Part shown: positions 1 to 12,501 of the stretch, one piece after another | How the letters are laid out: each line of letters begins with the position of its first letter | How positions within the stretch are numbered: the stretch's first letter is position 1 | Assembly: GCF_001540865.1 (NCBI RefSeq) | Contig: NC_033621.1 | Span: 2,203,439 to 2,267,438 of the forward strand | Length of the DNA: 64,000 nt | Direction: 5' to 3' | Origin: Ananas comosus | Lineage: Eukaryota; Streptophyta; Magnoliopsida; Poales; Bromeliaceae | The notes under the pieces: generated by a model | Database searches by the model: none | Told to the model about the DNA's origin: nothing | The model's input: the letters and a program-made list of their open reading frames with translations, nothing else | Translations under genes and position numbers: made by a program

Positions 1-220
1 CTGCTGGATATTCCAGCATGTAGGATTACAGTAAAGCCTTCTTAATTCTAATTTTTTGGGCTACATCTTCCATAAGATCTTATAGATGATATACACAGAT
101 TACTTTGTTTTATATATGATTTGATAACTACATATAGTACTTAAGCATAGGATTTGATCAAAAATTGGAGGGAACACATACGTACACCTTAATTATGGTA
201 GCTTGAATCCTGTAGCACAT

Positions 221-257
<37 letters not shown>

Positions 258-3200
258 CATGGTGGTCTACTGAGCAACTCAGCCTTAATGATAGCATACT
301 GCTTTAAGTTGGGACCAAATATTCTATTTACACTCTGATGTCCTTGGCCTATATATATAACTCAATGTGAAACCCCAGACCCTATAGTGAGCAAGTATAT
401 AAACCCTAGCTAGATGGTTGGTGCATGAGAGCTGTGAGAGCAAGGACCACCATGTCCATGTTTCAGAAAAATCAGCAGATGCCCATTTCTAATTCATTGC
501 ATAACAACAAAGGAAGCTTTAAAGAGATCTGAAAAAGGAGATGCTGCATTTTTTTTTTTTTTATTTCTCTTCTCTTGGTGATGCATCACAAAGTTTATAT
601 AGGCTAAACAACCATTGGACCATTTTCTTAAAAAAGAAAAAAAAAATAGAAACCATTTAATTGGATGTGCACTACCCTTTCTCATCATTAAATATTTGCA
701 GAACTAATCTCATGAATTAAGTTTGCTCCCTTTTAGAACACTTAATAAATGAAGGAATAATTTGTAGTAACAAACTATGTTTGATGTTGCTAGGAAAGGT
801 TGGAGCTATATTTTGCTTTTCTATGTGTAGGTTTATGTATTTATGTAGCAATTAATATTTTCATATGATCCTCAGTAAGTTGTAATAAGAATCAGAGAAC
901 CAAAGAAATAGAAAAATTACAAGGAGAAGGAAGAGTCCCTTTTTTTATTATTTATCTTTAAATAACTCTATGTTTGGTCTTATTATAAGCTTATTCACAA
1001 TGATGCATGCATGCAAGGGAAAAAGCCATCAACAACTAGCCTCAGATAAGTTCTTCAACTTGTTATGATCAACAACACATGAACCTCTTAACTTTTGTTG
1101 TAACAAATATCTTCTCTTAATTTACAGCCTCGAAAAATGACCAAGTGAACAATATATATATAGACACATACCACATGGTGAAGCTTAATAGGACTTACTT
1201 TTCTAAATCATAGAATGGAGCACCTTCACAACAAATCCTTTAGATGTTGTAGATAGCTATTGAATGCTATCCATGCCACGATTACGCGCATCTATAAAGC
1301 TCTATCGAAGATCTAGAGTATCACTATAATATCTAACATGCCTTGAATATTTGTTTTCTCGAACTCGACCTTAATTCCATTATTGGCATATGGCTTCCAA
1401 TTTGCTCCCTACAAATTGTCCACACAAATTAAGAAAAATTGCTGGTTGTGTGGTCCTTTGGCATTACTGCGTCACTGCAAAGCGGTAAGTTGGTCCCTTA
1501 GCAATATTTTACCTTTCTAGCTAGGGCCTCTTCTGTGCATATATACATTTTTAAGCACTTTGTAGATAGATTTACACTAGTTATGTGAATTCCAATTCCC
1601 TGGAGAGTTAGTTTGAATTTGACATATTGATCATTGCTAATCACTAATCTTTGTTGATAATTATTTATTATGTCTTCTTTTCGTGTCTTTCCTTTACCTT
1701 GAATATTTTAGTATAGTTACTATGTATAGAGAGGGACATATAGATAAAATTAAACTAATCAGGTCATGATGAAGCATAATCTTTACAAACCTATCAAATG
1801 ATTGTTTGTTTGCTTCCTATGGATGATTGCAAGTAGTTATCATCAATATTACACAGCTAGTATTTTCTTAATTGGCTTTGTAATAGTACTATCAAGAGAG
1901 GCACTTATGTATATACATCCATGCATGTATATACACATAAGTACACACCTATACATATACATACATATATTTGTGATTTTCTCTAGTTAACATGGCAGGT
2001 TACCATACATTTTACTTGAACTTGAAAAGTAGAGGAAAATTGGATTGTTGACACCAACCACAATTGCAACAATTAATACATTTTAGTTGAAACTGATCAA
2101 ATACGCCTTTCATTTTTCTGTCTTCGAACCTGAGCTACCAAAGTTAATGACTTAACGATATTTTGCAATGGACGTTGGAGAATCAAGTCTACCGATGAAA
2201 AAAGGCACTTCCTAGGAAAGTCGTCTGTTTGACGGTAAGACCGAGTTACCCTTATTGATAAGGTGGTGGTCAAAAGAAAAGTGTGAAAATTGTAGGACAA
2301 AATTGACATAATAGACCACCAATTTGATAAGCATTGATGTGCTCCACATCTTTGTAAATGCGCGATACTTTTCCTTTCTAGGCTTTGTGCAGATTCATCA
2401 TCTCTTCTATACCTAGAAGCACAACTTCTTTAGATTGGTCCTACTTCAGCACAAAAAACGGATCTAATTCGAACCACTGGCAAAGGACTAAAGCAAAATT
2501 TCAGATACATACATGCTTGCCCTCTTTCTCGCTTACTTCGGTGGAAGTAGCAATAAAGGATTGCAGATCTTAACAATTTTGGGAAACATCCAAGAAATTA
2601 TTCTTCAAACCAGTAAGTTCACTTCATATATGTACTTTATTGTTAATTATTTCCTCAAGAAGAAACTTGAATTACTTTTAGTACTCTAAAGATCAAGGAA
2701 TGATAGATCTGCTGATCTACGATCGATACATATGGGCAGTTATATTTCATTTAGTTTGTGTGAAAGGTTTATAGAAATTAGGAATATTATCAAGTAAGCA
2801 AGCAAAGCATAAAGGTATATTTTAATGGTGTAATCAGGGAAACAAACAATAGTTTAATTGGATGTAAGCTAGACACTAGTACAAGTTTTGTTTTTAATTT
2901 CTTGTTTTTTTTTTTTTTTTTCAATCTTAATCATCTCATGACATGTATAACTGAAGTTGCTGCAGATCAAAATTTGTGTGGAAGATCTTCTACTGAACTT
3001 AAAGTAAGGTAAGAAATTACCCCTCATGCTACTAATTAAGGAGGAATAGAAAGTGTAAAAAAAGAACAATTTTTTTAGTAAGAAATTTCAAATATAATTA
3101 TCCAACATGAAGCTTTTCTGTCACTGTCAGATTCAAAATCGGCTTTTGCATGTTCAAAATTTACAGTTCTTTTGCACTTAATTTCTAAATCTGTACTTCG

Positions 3201-3300
3201 CGGAAACAATTTGTCACATATATACCTAATTATTTATGATACAAGATAGCTTCTTCTTTTCTTCATATTGTATACCTCAACATATTCTTAATTTGTTGAT
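1..3300. other. Intergenic / upstream region of the TCP gene
   Basis: No convincing coding region. The DNA is AT-rich with a (TA)n microsatellite at about 225-256 and short poly-A/T runs. The small open frames here are hydrophobic or low-complexity and show no family resemblance. The right part probably contains the promoter and non-coding leader of the TCP gene that starts at 3442. Confidence 0.6.
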
Positions 3301-3305
3301 TGCAG
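2613..3305 (+). other. Candidate 5'-UTR intron of the TCP gene
   Basis: A good donor (GTAAGT) begins at 2613. A good acceptor (pyrimidine-rich stretch, then TTGCAG) ends at 3305, about 135 bases before the TCP start codon. Leader introns are common in plant transcription-factor genes, so a spliced leader is plausible. This is inferred from splice-site quality only; no transcript evidence is visible. Confidence 0.3.
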
Positions 3306-3441
3306 CCCTATCTATATTATCCTCGAGCAAAGAGTGAGCGCACTTTTTATATGGACATTTACTACATACATGGTGAATGGGAGAAGCTCATTATTCAACT
3401 AGTTTAGCAGTGATAATCTCTTCACTTTTGCCTAATTGATC

Positions 3442-4251
3442 ATGTTAGTAAGAGAAGGAGCTAGTTTAACTAAGCAAGAAAGTATCCTTACTGATGGTAA
3501 GGCACCGACAAGTACTACACAAGTATGGTTCAGAAACCCTAGAATTGTGCGGGTGTCGCGCGGATTCAAAGGCAAAGATCGGCACAGTAAAGTCACCACA
3601 GTGAGAGGGTTAAAAGATCGGCGCATAAGGCTATCGGTACTAACCGCTATTCAGTTGTATGATCTTCAAGATAAGCTAGGGCTTAATCAACCAAGCAAAG
3701 TTGTGGATTGGCTTCTAAATGCGGCCCAGCACGAGATCGACAAACTCCCTCCGCTCCAAATGCCGCCAGGAAATTTCATTCAGTTCCCTCAAATGGCTCC
3801 TCGCGAAGGTGGTAATTGCAGTACTCATGAGGCTGTGATTGAAACTATACATCAGCAGTTAACAGCATCATCTAGTATGGCAAACAACAGTTTTTTCAAC
3901 AATAATATTAGTGAAGATCTCATGACAATATCGAACGGAGATGTTCGTATGGGGATCAAACCAAAAGGTAATTACATTAATATACTTGGAGGAAATGATA
4001 CAGAAAATCAAATTGCTGAAACTTACACACCCTACCATCAATGGGGTTCGTCAGATGCATGGATGTCTCAATCAGGAAGCCATTCATCGCAAGAAGAATC
4101 AGCTCGTGTTTCCGATCAAGCACCGAAGTTCGCGTTAACTTTTGACGCGAAGCAGCATAACTACTTCCAGATAGCAAATCTGCAGCTGTCGCAAAATCTT
4201 TTCGACCACATAAACTTGAATACTTTGCAAGAAACCATGAAGAACAACTAG
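3442..4251 (+). CDS. TCP transcription factor, CIN class (TCP5/13/17-like)
   Basis: Single-exon gene for a 269-residue nuclear DNA-binding protein. The TCP domain spans about residues 43-101: a basic region ([19 protein letters not shown]), helix I ([13 protein letters not shown]), the loop LNQPS and helix II ([10 protein letters not shown]). It is followed by DKLPPLQ and PPGNFIQF, typical of the TCP5/TCP13/TCP17 branch, which regulates leaf cell proliferation and differentiation. No miR319 target site was seen, as expected for this branch. ATG 3442 is preceded by an in-frame TAA at 3433. Oddity: residue 67, normally Pro in the conserved SVPTA motif just before helix I, is Leu (codon CTA). 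The Asn- and Gln-rich C-terminal half looks disordered. Family assignment is firm; the exact orthologue is not. Confidence 0.93.
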   Translation: MLVREGASLTKQESILTDGKAPTSTTQVWFRNPRIVRVSRGFKGKDRHSKVTTVRGLKDRRIRLSVLTAIQLYDLQDKLGLNQPSKVVDWLLNAAQHEIDKLPPLQMPPGNFIQFPQMAPREGGNCSTHEAVIETIHQQLTASSSMANNSFFNNNISEDLMTISNGDVRMGIKPKGNYINILGGNDTENQIAETYTPYHQWGSSDAWMSQSGSHSSQEESARVSDQAPKFALTFDAKQHNYFQIANLQLSQNLFDHINLNTLQETMKNN

Positions 4252-4840
4252 CAATTCCTGGAGTAAACAAAAGAGCGGCATCCTCAAATCCACGAAGAAA
4301 CAATGGTCTAAAGGAGTATCTGAGGTAACGGGTACCTAATAATACACTTCTCATTTGATATGTAAAGGCGATAATATTTGGCTAATCAATATCACTAGAG
4401 CACTTTTTGTTATTGCCAGAGGAAAATAAGTCTAAATCCTTGTTAGATACAATGTATTGATCCTCGCAATATCAGAAAAGGCTGTAGCTAATATTTTTCC
4501 AGTGTTGTCTTTGATGCAAAACTTTTTTGGATTGGTTGCATGCAATTTTCTGTTGTCTTTTGATATTGCATGCCTATTCAGCTTGTATTACACATTACAA
4601 ACTGCAAAAGAGTTTTGAGTGTTTGTGTGTAACATCCAATTCTATCTATCTTTTTGATCAGTAATATATAACTCACTCGTGCAAAACAGATTTTGCATGC
4701 TACATGTATTAGTTTAAGTTTTCTTCTGTATGTTTGGTTATTGTATAGGAAACATGCTCAACTCTATATGTGTTGAACTAGTTGGGAGTATACATGTTAG
4801 TTGTGTTACTTATATATATTATAATTCAATATATATATAT

Positions 4841-5070
4841 GAGTAGCTAGGACTACTATGCTCTTAGAAGCACAACAGCCTTTATACTCCTAACTTTCTA
4901 ATTATTCATCAATTTTGATGGATGATTAGGAAGAGAGAGAGAAGAGAAATTAGAAAAAATTTTAAAAAGAAGAGAAATTGAGACACCTAATTTTTCTTTA
5001 ATTTCTCTTCTCTCTCACCCTAGAAAATTAGGAACACAAGGACTACTGTGCTCCTAATAGCACAGTAGCA

Positions 5071-5072
<2 letters not shown>
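4841..5072. mobile_element. MITE-like element between (TA)n tracts
   Basis: The left end reads GAGTAGCTAGGACTACTATG. The right end, reverse-complemented, reads GATGCTACTGTGCTATTAGG, so the two ends form imperfect terminal inverted repeats of about 40 bases around GGACTACTGTGCTC. The interior is also foldback, with AATTAGGAAG and TTCTCTTCTC blocks on opposite strands. (TA)n tracts flank both sides (about 4828-4840 and 5072-5100), as for the MITEs at 19.6, 49.8 and 59.2 kb. It has no coding capacity. Confidence 0.6.
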
Positions 5073-5100
<28 letters not shown>

Positions 5101-5101
<1 letters not shown>

Positions 5102-6846
5102 CATGTTAATGAACATCTAAGAGTGGATATATATGTTCATTAGCTCCAGTAATTTCTTTCCTTTTCCGCTCCTTAATCCTTTTTTTTTTTATTTTTTTAC
5201 TTTTCTCGTAATTAAGGAATTGTGTGTCATTTTTTTCATTCCCTTTTTGGTTGAAATGTGGTTCTTTATTTTGCTTTCATTGGGCCGAGATGAGAGTGGA
5301 GTAGCTATCAGAAACTGCGTAGAACCCAAGGAAAAGTAGCATTCACCCTCTACTTTGTGGTGGGTCTTATTATGGAGCCATAGAAAAGTGGCAGGTATGC
5401 TTATACATATTGCATGCCTTTAGATTGTTGCATTGGTCCCGCATAGAAAGGGTTGTGCATAGGCCATGGATCAGTGTCCATCTCCTGTGGTCCTCCCTGG
5501 TCCCATGGACCACGGCATTTATTCATTCGGTACCTGTTTGGTCTAGCTTCTGCTTCTGCTTGCAGCTTAACCATCTCTGGTTCTCGTTATGCGGAAATCT
5601 GAAATGAGATTCTGAACTCCTTAGATACAAAATGCTAAATAGAAGTACAAGTTAAGTAGATAGACATTTCCTCCAAAAGCTTAAAGCAATTAAGCAAGTG
5701 TTTTACATAAATAAAATTCAAAAATTCATTTTAACTTTCTGCCGCAACAAATATTTCAGGCCTTTTATTAGCAGTTGCATATATTACTGTTTTGTCAAAG
5801 GGCTAACAGTTACAGATCCTTCTATTTTCCAATCGTCTAGCTACTATTTTCTTCTGATAGTTAAGTAAATTTGTTTAAAAAGCTGGGCCAATTTGCGCAC
5901 AAATTGTAACTTTATGATCATGTTCGGCTACTGTCTAACTCTTTTATCATTTTTGATAAACTTCTAATTTGCTAATGAAACCACTTACAGGTTTTCTCTC
6001 AAAAAATGAAAAATTTGCGCACAAATTAAGCACACTGCTAATTCTAATTAAGCTTCAAATCTACATCCAGTTTCCTCTTTTCTGTTTCATATAATTTACA
6101 TCCATTTTCCTCCTTTGTGTTCCATATTTATGGGCTCACTAATTGTCCACTTTATGACCAACCAGTCAACAAACTGATCCCCTAGTTTGCACAAAAGATC
6201 TCCACAGTTAACACTGATCTCTCTTGCAGCTTCCAGATGACACCGAATTTATAACAAAATTTGGCCACTCTGTTAGATTTTCGTATACGCGGTAGCTGAT
6301 TGATCTACTATGTCATTTCCAAGAGACAATTTGTCAAGATGTGAATCGATCGTCACATCACCTGTCAAGGTTATGCGACCGTCAATTTAGTTGTCATATC
6401 ACCTCCAAAATATAAAGCGGCAACTGAATCAGAATCAGCCAAAAAAGTTGAAATTCAGAGCATCAATTGTAACAACTTAAAAGTTGTGTGTGCATATATT
6501 GGTGAATATGCTGCTTCAATCAAAGTAATCGGTACCGAAATGGCTCAAAAAAGGGCTCAGCTCAATTTGTGCTCAACAACAACCAAGCCAACTCCGAATG
6601 TGCCATCACAATCTCATATTCAACTCAATTGACATCACACAGATCATGAGACGAAAACAAAGATCACATATAACATTTAAGACTAACACAAAACCAACAA
6701 TTATAGCCAAAGTGAAACATCACAGAGTATTTTTAAAGGACAAACACCATTGTGCATATGAAGTTTTATCTATTTAATCCTACGGACATAAAGCCAACTT
6801 CTCTGTAGTAGCTGGTTTAGAACAACAAAGCAGCTAATAAAGAAAG
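5101..6846. other. Intergenic region
   Basis: Lies between the TCP-side MITE and the 3' end of the complex I subunit gene. I see no gene here. Some short open frames exist (for example around 5410-5607) but they lack family resemblance. The last several hundred bases probably include the 3' UTR of the minus-strand gene ending at 6847. Confidence 0.5.
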
Positions 6847-9190
6847 CTATGCGAAGTAGACAGGCCAGTTGTAGTAGTAGGAGTCCCTCAATGGCTTGGT
6901 CATGTACTGGTTCCACTGAAAAGAAGAGACACACGTATTAGCGAATAATAATTGTCAGCTGATTAAGTAAAATGGTTAAAACTTTGAAAGTTGTGCAAAT
7001 TTTAACCAAATGGTAGCTGATTTGCTCTGAAGTTTGAGCCAACAATAAATCCAAAAGCCTAGATTTCGTTGGCCATTTTCAATGACAACACAAAATAATC
7101 ATGTGTGTCCGTTTAGAGCACTCTAATTTTATAAGACTCCGAATATCATGTAGGTCGAACCAAATTCAAAACCATCATAAGTTATCATTCTAGTACTCTG
7201 GAATCCAGATCACGCGACTGCTCAAAATATAACGGTTTCAGCTGAAAAGGCAGAATTACTCTTTCCATATTCACATGTGAGTCCTCTCTGACAAGGGAAG
7301 TGTGTGTCTAGTACTCTGCTTTTGTTTCTAGTGTATATTGTAAATTCTGATTGTGTTTTGGTTGTTAATATCGGTTTCAGTTTGTAGTGNGGGGGGGGGG
7401 GGGGGGGGGGGTGTGAGAGAAACCTGCAAAAGAGGAGACTAAAAAGCAATGAAAATTTTGGGTATCTTACCTTGAACTGATATGGCTGATTCTTCTCCAT
7501 GGCTTTCTTCCAATGGTAGTGTTCAAACATCATAGCCTTATCATGCCAGCTGCACAATTATTTATAAGACAGTTGAAGGCAACAAAGTTATCAGATTTCC
7601 TTGCGAAAGCACATGCAAGATAGAGCATAAAATTTCCACAATATATGAAGTGCAAGGATGAAGCACCCTTTTTTGAGGATCAGAAAAAGCAAAGAATTTT
7701 TTTTTTCCTTTTTTCCCCACGCCACTCGCAAATTTTTCCGTAAGCATAAACTGCAAGCAGTAAGATGATAGCTCTACCCATTAACAGGCTATACTAGCTT
7801 CTCGTCAAGCCTCTATTTCTTGATACAAGTTCTTGAAGATAAATATTACATTGGCAGCCGATTGCAAAATCCTGACATTCTTCGCAAAATCTTCTAAATT
7901 TTGCAAGCGCTCGAACCCAAAATGCTGATGATGAATAACTTGCATGATACTGATGATAGACGTCGGATACAACATCAAGGTAAGGAAAAAGATAATTCAA
8001 CACCTCAGTGGAAGTAATCATAAGTATTAAACAACTTACTTGAGAGTACTAAAATTGACAATCTAACAACATTGCTAACAACAAAGTGACAAGAACGGAG
8101 CAAGCCAAAATTCTGAAACATCTTAAGCAGAAGAACTCATTTTCATTGTGTGGTGAGAGAGACTGCTGTGCATTTTCTCGTTACGTTCAAGAGTCTCAGC
8201 ATTCTTTAAAATGTTGAAGAGAAATTAAGTGACGTGATTGTGTTGTATTATTCTTGAGCGCGATACACCTATAGTAAGACATCGACTACACACCATTTAC
8301 TCTATATGGCATAGATAATACTACTACAAAGAAATAAAATTTACTTTGATTGGTTCATCCTTTCAATGTTATCCGACCACCTTTACATGTTGCACAGTCG
8401 GACGGTATTCTTTTGAAAAAGAAAGTCTTCAACTAAGCGCAACACATAATCATATAGTTTCTTTACATCTCTCAACTCCGATAGAAGCCATTATCGCGCT
8501 TGGATTCTACTCACATAACAAGATCTCATTTGATTCACCACAAAATTTCTATAAATGGGTTACTCATAGCGTGCTTACTTACAAACTTATCTAATTATTT
8601 TGCCACATCTTACCGAGTAATCATAATATTGGAATGAAACATGCTATAACTTACTAGTAATCACTGCACCACAAGAACCAAATTTCACATGATGACTTTC
8701 CAGAATCCTATGAAGTAATGCTATTAAATCCTTAATCCCATGCCATTCAAAAAATCTTTTTTGCCACGAACCCACAAAATATTATACTAAAAATCATGAA
8801 AATTCGACCATATCAGTGCACAATTACTGCAACGAAGCTAAAAATTAATCCAAGTAAAAGAAGAAATAGGCTAAGAAACCCTAAATCCGTATTTCTGGTA
8901 ACAAAAAAAAATCAAAATTTTTGCAGTCTCCCGTACTCAGATTCCCAAATTTAGCACAAACTCCACACCAATTCGACCACAGAACACGAATTTGGAAAAA
9001 AAAAATATAAAAAAGTAAATTAACGGAGAGATGATTACTTGAACTGGTTGGAGAGTTGCCACATGTAGGGATTGAACCAGGTGAGAGCGGAGAAGGCGAA
9101 GGAGCCGATCCATATGTTGACGAAGCGCTCCGGGTCCGTGTGGGGCACCCCCGGGTCACCCCTGTACGCGTTACCAAAGTACTTCTCCAT
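6847..9190 (-). CDS. NADH:ubiquinone oxidoreductase ESSS subunit (NDUFB11-like)
   Basis: Three-exon gene, complement(join(6847..6915,7471..7549,9039..9190)), giving 99 residues with every junction in frame. The product is the plant ESSS subunit of mitochondrial complex I, a small accessory protein of the membrane arm. Exon 1 begins MEKYFGNAYRGDPGVPHTDP and carries the segment around WIGSFAFSALTWFNPYMW, the likely membrane span. Exon 2 contains WHDKAMMFEHYHWKKA. Exon 3 ends with DSYYYNWPVYFA, the conserved C-terminus. The junction after QLSNQF builds an Asn codon split 2+1, which confirms exons 1 and 2. Intron 1 (7550-9038) is about 1.5 kb. Intron 2 contains a poly-G run abutting an N. The leader has a (GA)n tract on the sense strand. 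Confidence 0.93.
7390..7411. repeat. Ambiguous base plus 21-nt poly-G run
   Basis: A single N at 7390 followed by an uninterrupted G run, inside intron 2 of the ESSS gene. Probably a homopolymer sequencing or gap-closing problem; true length unknown. Confidence 0.8.
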
Positions 9191-9205
9191 TGTTTCCTCC
9201 TCCTC

Positions 9206-9209
<4 letters not shown>

Positions 9210-9240
<31 letters not shown>
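9210..9240. repeat. (CT)n microsatellite in the ESSS 5' leader
   Basis: Pure CT repeat starting about 20 bases upstream of the start codon of the minus-strand ESSS gene, so (GA)n in the sense leader. A TCC-rich stretch precedes it and TTC repeats follow it. Confidence 0.85.
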
Positions 9241-9246
<6 letters not shown>

Positions 9247-9638
9247 CTTCTTCTTCGTCTTCTTCCCCACGCACAAGGGCTTGTCGCCTTATCCCGAGCG
9301 TTTTGTCCTCACAAAGTAGGGGTGGAACTGGGCCGGGTTCGAACCGGGCCAACCTAGACCCAAACCCGATCCAATTTATATAGCAAATGAAAACCCACAA
9401 AGTTTTGGACTTAAGTGTTTTGGGCTATATTTGGAAAATCAAATCCAAAGCCCAACCCAAATAAAGGCCTAAGCCTGGGGGAAAAAAATATATGTAAGTC
9501 CCTATACTATATACGTATTACAGCTTGGTCCTTATACTTTTTCGCTCGGTCTACTACGCTTGGACTCATCCACATTCTAATCTCAATTATGACTCTAAAG
9601 TAAACAAATTTGTAAACAACTCTTATCTTAATTAGGTG

Positions 9639-10022
9639 TATCTGTATCATATTAATTAATCATTAATTTAGATAATGATAAGTGTATCAAATCTAATTAT
9701 TTGAAAGTTTAGAAAATGATAAGTGTATCAAATCTAATTATTTGAAAGATAAATCTGTTGACTTTTAAAATTTAGAAGAAAAGAGATGATAAAATCAATT
9801 TCTTTAGCAGCATTATATATAAAAATAAATAGATTTGATACACTTATCATTTTCTAAACTTTCAAATAATTAGATTTGATACACTTATCATTATCTAAAT
9901 TAATGATTAATTAATATGATACAGATANTTATTTGAAAGATAAATCTGTTGACTTTTAAAATTTAGAAGAAAAGAGATGATAAAATCAATTTCTTTAGCA
10001 GCATTATATATAAAAATAAATA
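9639..10022. repeat. Perfect inverted plus direct duplication ending at an N
   Basis: Segment A (about 9639-9735) reappears as an apparently perfect reverse complement at about 9831-9927. The intervening segment B (about 9738-9830) is repeated directly at about 9929-10022, immediately after the single N at 9928. The order is therefore A, B, reversed A, N, B. This zero-divergence arrangement around an N looks like an assembly or gap-fill artefact, although a recent inverted duplication is possible. The flanks (9300-9640 and 10023-10640) are intergenic between divergently transcribed genes and hold no visible gene. Confidence 0.75.
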
Positions 10023-10641
10023 GTAATAAATAAAAATTAAATAAGAAAAGATGTGAATTAATAATTTGTTTTTATCTGAGTTCATCATTGAGTAGAATTT
10101 AGTACGCGGAATAAATTGCTACACCCGGTGTATCCGTACACATCAAACACCACGACCAATATTAACTATTTCTACGGCAGAATCAAATTCTAATCCAATA
10201 AATATGATCTTAAAAATTCATATGGTATGTTTTGAAATTTAATATTTCGAAAAAAATCACTTAAAAATTTACATTTTAGTCCGGTGTATGAACCGTATTC
10301 ATACACAAGTGCACGTAAATAAGTTCAACGAGTATAAGACTTCGTAGGACTCGGAAATCGAAATAACAGACCTAGTCGAACATGTTGACCCTACTCGAGT
10401 AAAATCTATAAGTAGTCCTTATAGTATCTCAATATTAGTATTTACGCCCTTTACGTTTAATCTAAGTATCTCAAATTTGGAATTTATTACACTTTTACTC
10501 GCTTATCTTCAGAAATATTTAAATTTTTCAACGAAAGAATCCCTCAAAAGAAAATTTTAAAATTAAACTTTTTAAATAAAAACATGAGGGACGGCTCTAC
10601 AATTTTACGATAGTACAGGGACAATTTATACATACAAACCG

Positions 10642-10657
10642 TATAAAGCTTTGTACG

Positions 10658-10686
<29 letters not shown>
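10642..10686 (+). promoter_or_regulatory. Core promoter candidate of the G3BP-like gene
   Basis: A TATAAAG box (10642-10648) is followed at about 10659 by a (CT)n tract, a common plant start-site/Y-patch context. GC-richer leader sequence follows. The start codon lies at 12502, and the acceptor CTATTGCAG ends at 12499, two bases before ATG. The leader is therefore interrupted by an intron of roughly 1.7 kb, whose donor I could not fix. Confidence 0.5.
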
Positions 10687-10688
<2 letters not shown>

Positions 10689-12501
10689 CTCCGATCGAAG
10701 AGTTCGCGTCGTTCGCTTCGCTCTACGCTTCTCTTCGTCCTCACGACGAGGGGGGTACGCTTCGTCTCCCTCTTTCTCTCTTCCTTTCTATCCTCTACGA
10801 TCCGATCCTCTTCTACTAATATATTTGTGCTTTGATCGATTCGATGTGGTTCGTGGTAGTCTCTGGATCCCTAGTTTTTTAGTTCTTGTTTTGGTGATTT
10901 TTTTGACTATATAATCGTCCCGGTGTTAGGGTTTTGTGTTATAGGGTTTATGGTGGTATTTTTGGTCGAGATTTTGGTCTCAATGTAGAATTTTTGGAAT
11001 TGTCTAGTATAATTAGGGTTTTATGCTGTTATCAGTGGTTTTTATGTGATTTTCTTTTTTTTGTGGTAGAGTGGTTGATAATTTGATCGTTGTTTGATAT
11101 TATTTTTCCCCTTGTTTAATTTGGTTTTTGGAGTAGTTAAGTTTATATGCATTATTCTAGTTTCAGCACTTTATTTTTATTTTCATTTACTCTTTGATTT
11201 ATTGATGTGGGGTTACAGGAATATCGTAGGAATATCGTATCATTTTTCCATTCCTTTTATCTCTTTAGAAAAGTAGGTTCTTTTAATCTCATCATTCTTA
11301 TTCTCTGATTCATGTTATCCTTTTGTTATGTCTTACAATTTGTTAGTTCGTTAGTTTTTATTGTTTTATGCGGTGCTATGTTTTTGTTTGTTTGGATGTA
11401 TCAATTCTTGTAGCAGAGGAAGTTCCGTTATCGTATGTGTGGTGTAGGCATTGTTCATTGTCGGTGTCATTTGATTGCTTATTTATTATTTGCAAAGGGC
11501 TATTGTGATGCTCCTATATGTACTCTGGTTTCATACAAACCATGGTGTATTACTGAATTTCTCTCATGTTGTGTCAAAGGCATATTTTCATGTTAAATGC
11601 CTGATGAAATTCCAAATTTTCTCAGAGCATGTTTTAGATATCAATCTCTGGATATTGTCCTTGTATAATATGTAATCGAACTTGATAATGAGGGAAACTG
11701 AATTGTTTTTTCATACTTATAATAATGTGAATCATAGAAGCTATTCGTTTCTTCTTCTTTTTTTTTTCACCATTGTAAACATTCATCTGGCAAGTTCCCT
11801 GCCTTCCCTGATAATTTTAGTCAGGAAACTCTAAAGAAGGCTTAGATTTAGCACGTAGGTTCCAATTTGTAGGGACTAGCTTAGAGGATCAAATTTTATT
11901 TTCTATGCTCATTTATATTATTTTCTAATCTTGTCACATTGATCTCTTTGACAGACAAAAGCACATAAAAGCTATGTAAGATATTAAATTATTGTTGAAC
12001 TTACTATGGTTACTTTATTTCTTCATATTTGTTTTACCTTTCCAGATTTGAAACTGTAAACCATGCCTCGAACAGTGATTTTAAAACTTCTGAAATTACA
12101 TTAAACAAACTGTAGGAGCCAGGACTGAAATGGAGACTGATATTTCAAGCATACTATTCTTTTACCTCTCCAGTTTGAATCTGTAAACCAATGCCTGGAA
12201 CAAAGATTTTAAAATTTCTGGAATTACATGAAACAAACTGGAGACTGATATTTCAAGCATATTATTTTACCCCTTTGGCGGCATAGGGCTAAGTGACCTA
12301 TTTTACTCTTTCTGTTCTCATCTTACACTGCAGCTTAGCAGCTCATTACTTTGTGGCAATTTTTTGTCTTGTTGTTGAAGCATTCCAGTTTTTTTCCCCT
12401 TCTTTTTATTATATTTGATGCGTGGTTCCAATTTTAGTTAGAGCTTTCATTTCATTAGTTAACTTCTGTGGAACATTGTTGATGCTAAATCTATTGCAGA
12501 C

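Noticed and set aside
1802..1990. 62-residue hydrophobic open frame
   Set aside because: Composition reflects T-rich DNA and a TATAC repeat; no conserved motif, no neighbouring exons.
3977..4354. 125-residue open frame antisense to the TCP gene
   Set aside because: Shadow of the TCP coding sequence; no start context or family resemblance.
7382..7389. TTGTAGTG, a possible right end of a CACTA element
   Set aside because: Only eight bases, next to an N and poly-G run, no matching left end nearby; chance occurrence is likely.
9056..9383. Open frames with long Ser-Leu runs
   Set aside because: Translation of the (CT)n microsatellite and antisense of ESSS exon 1.
9310..9475. GC-rich segment around GGGCCGGGTTCGAACC resembling hAT subterminal repeats
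   Set aside because: The near-palindromic core is suggestive, but no paired terminal inverted repeat or target duplication could be found.
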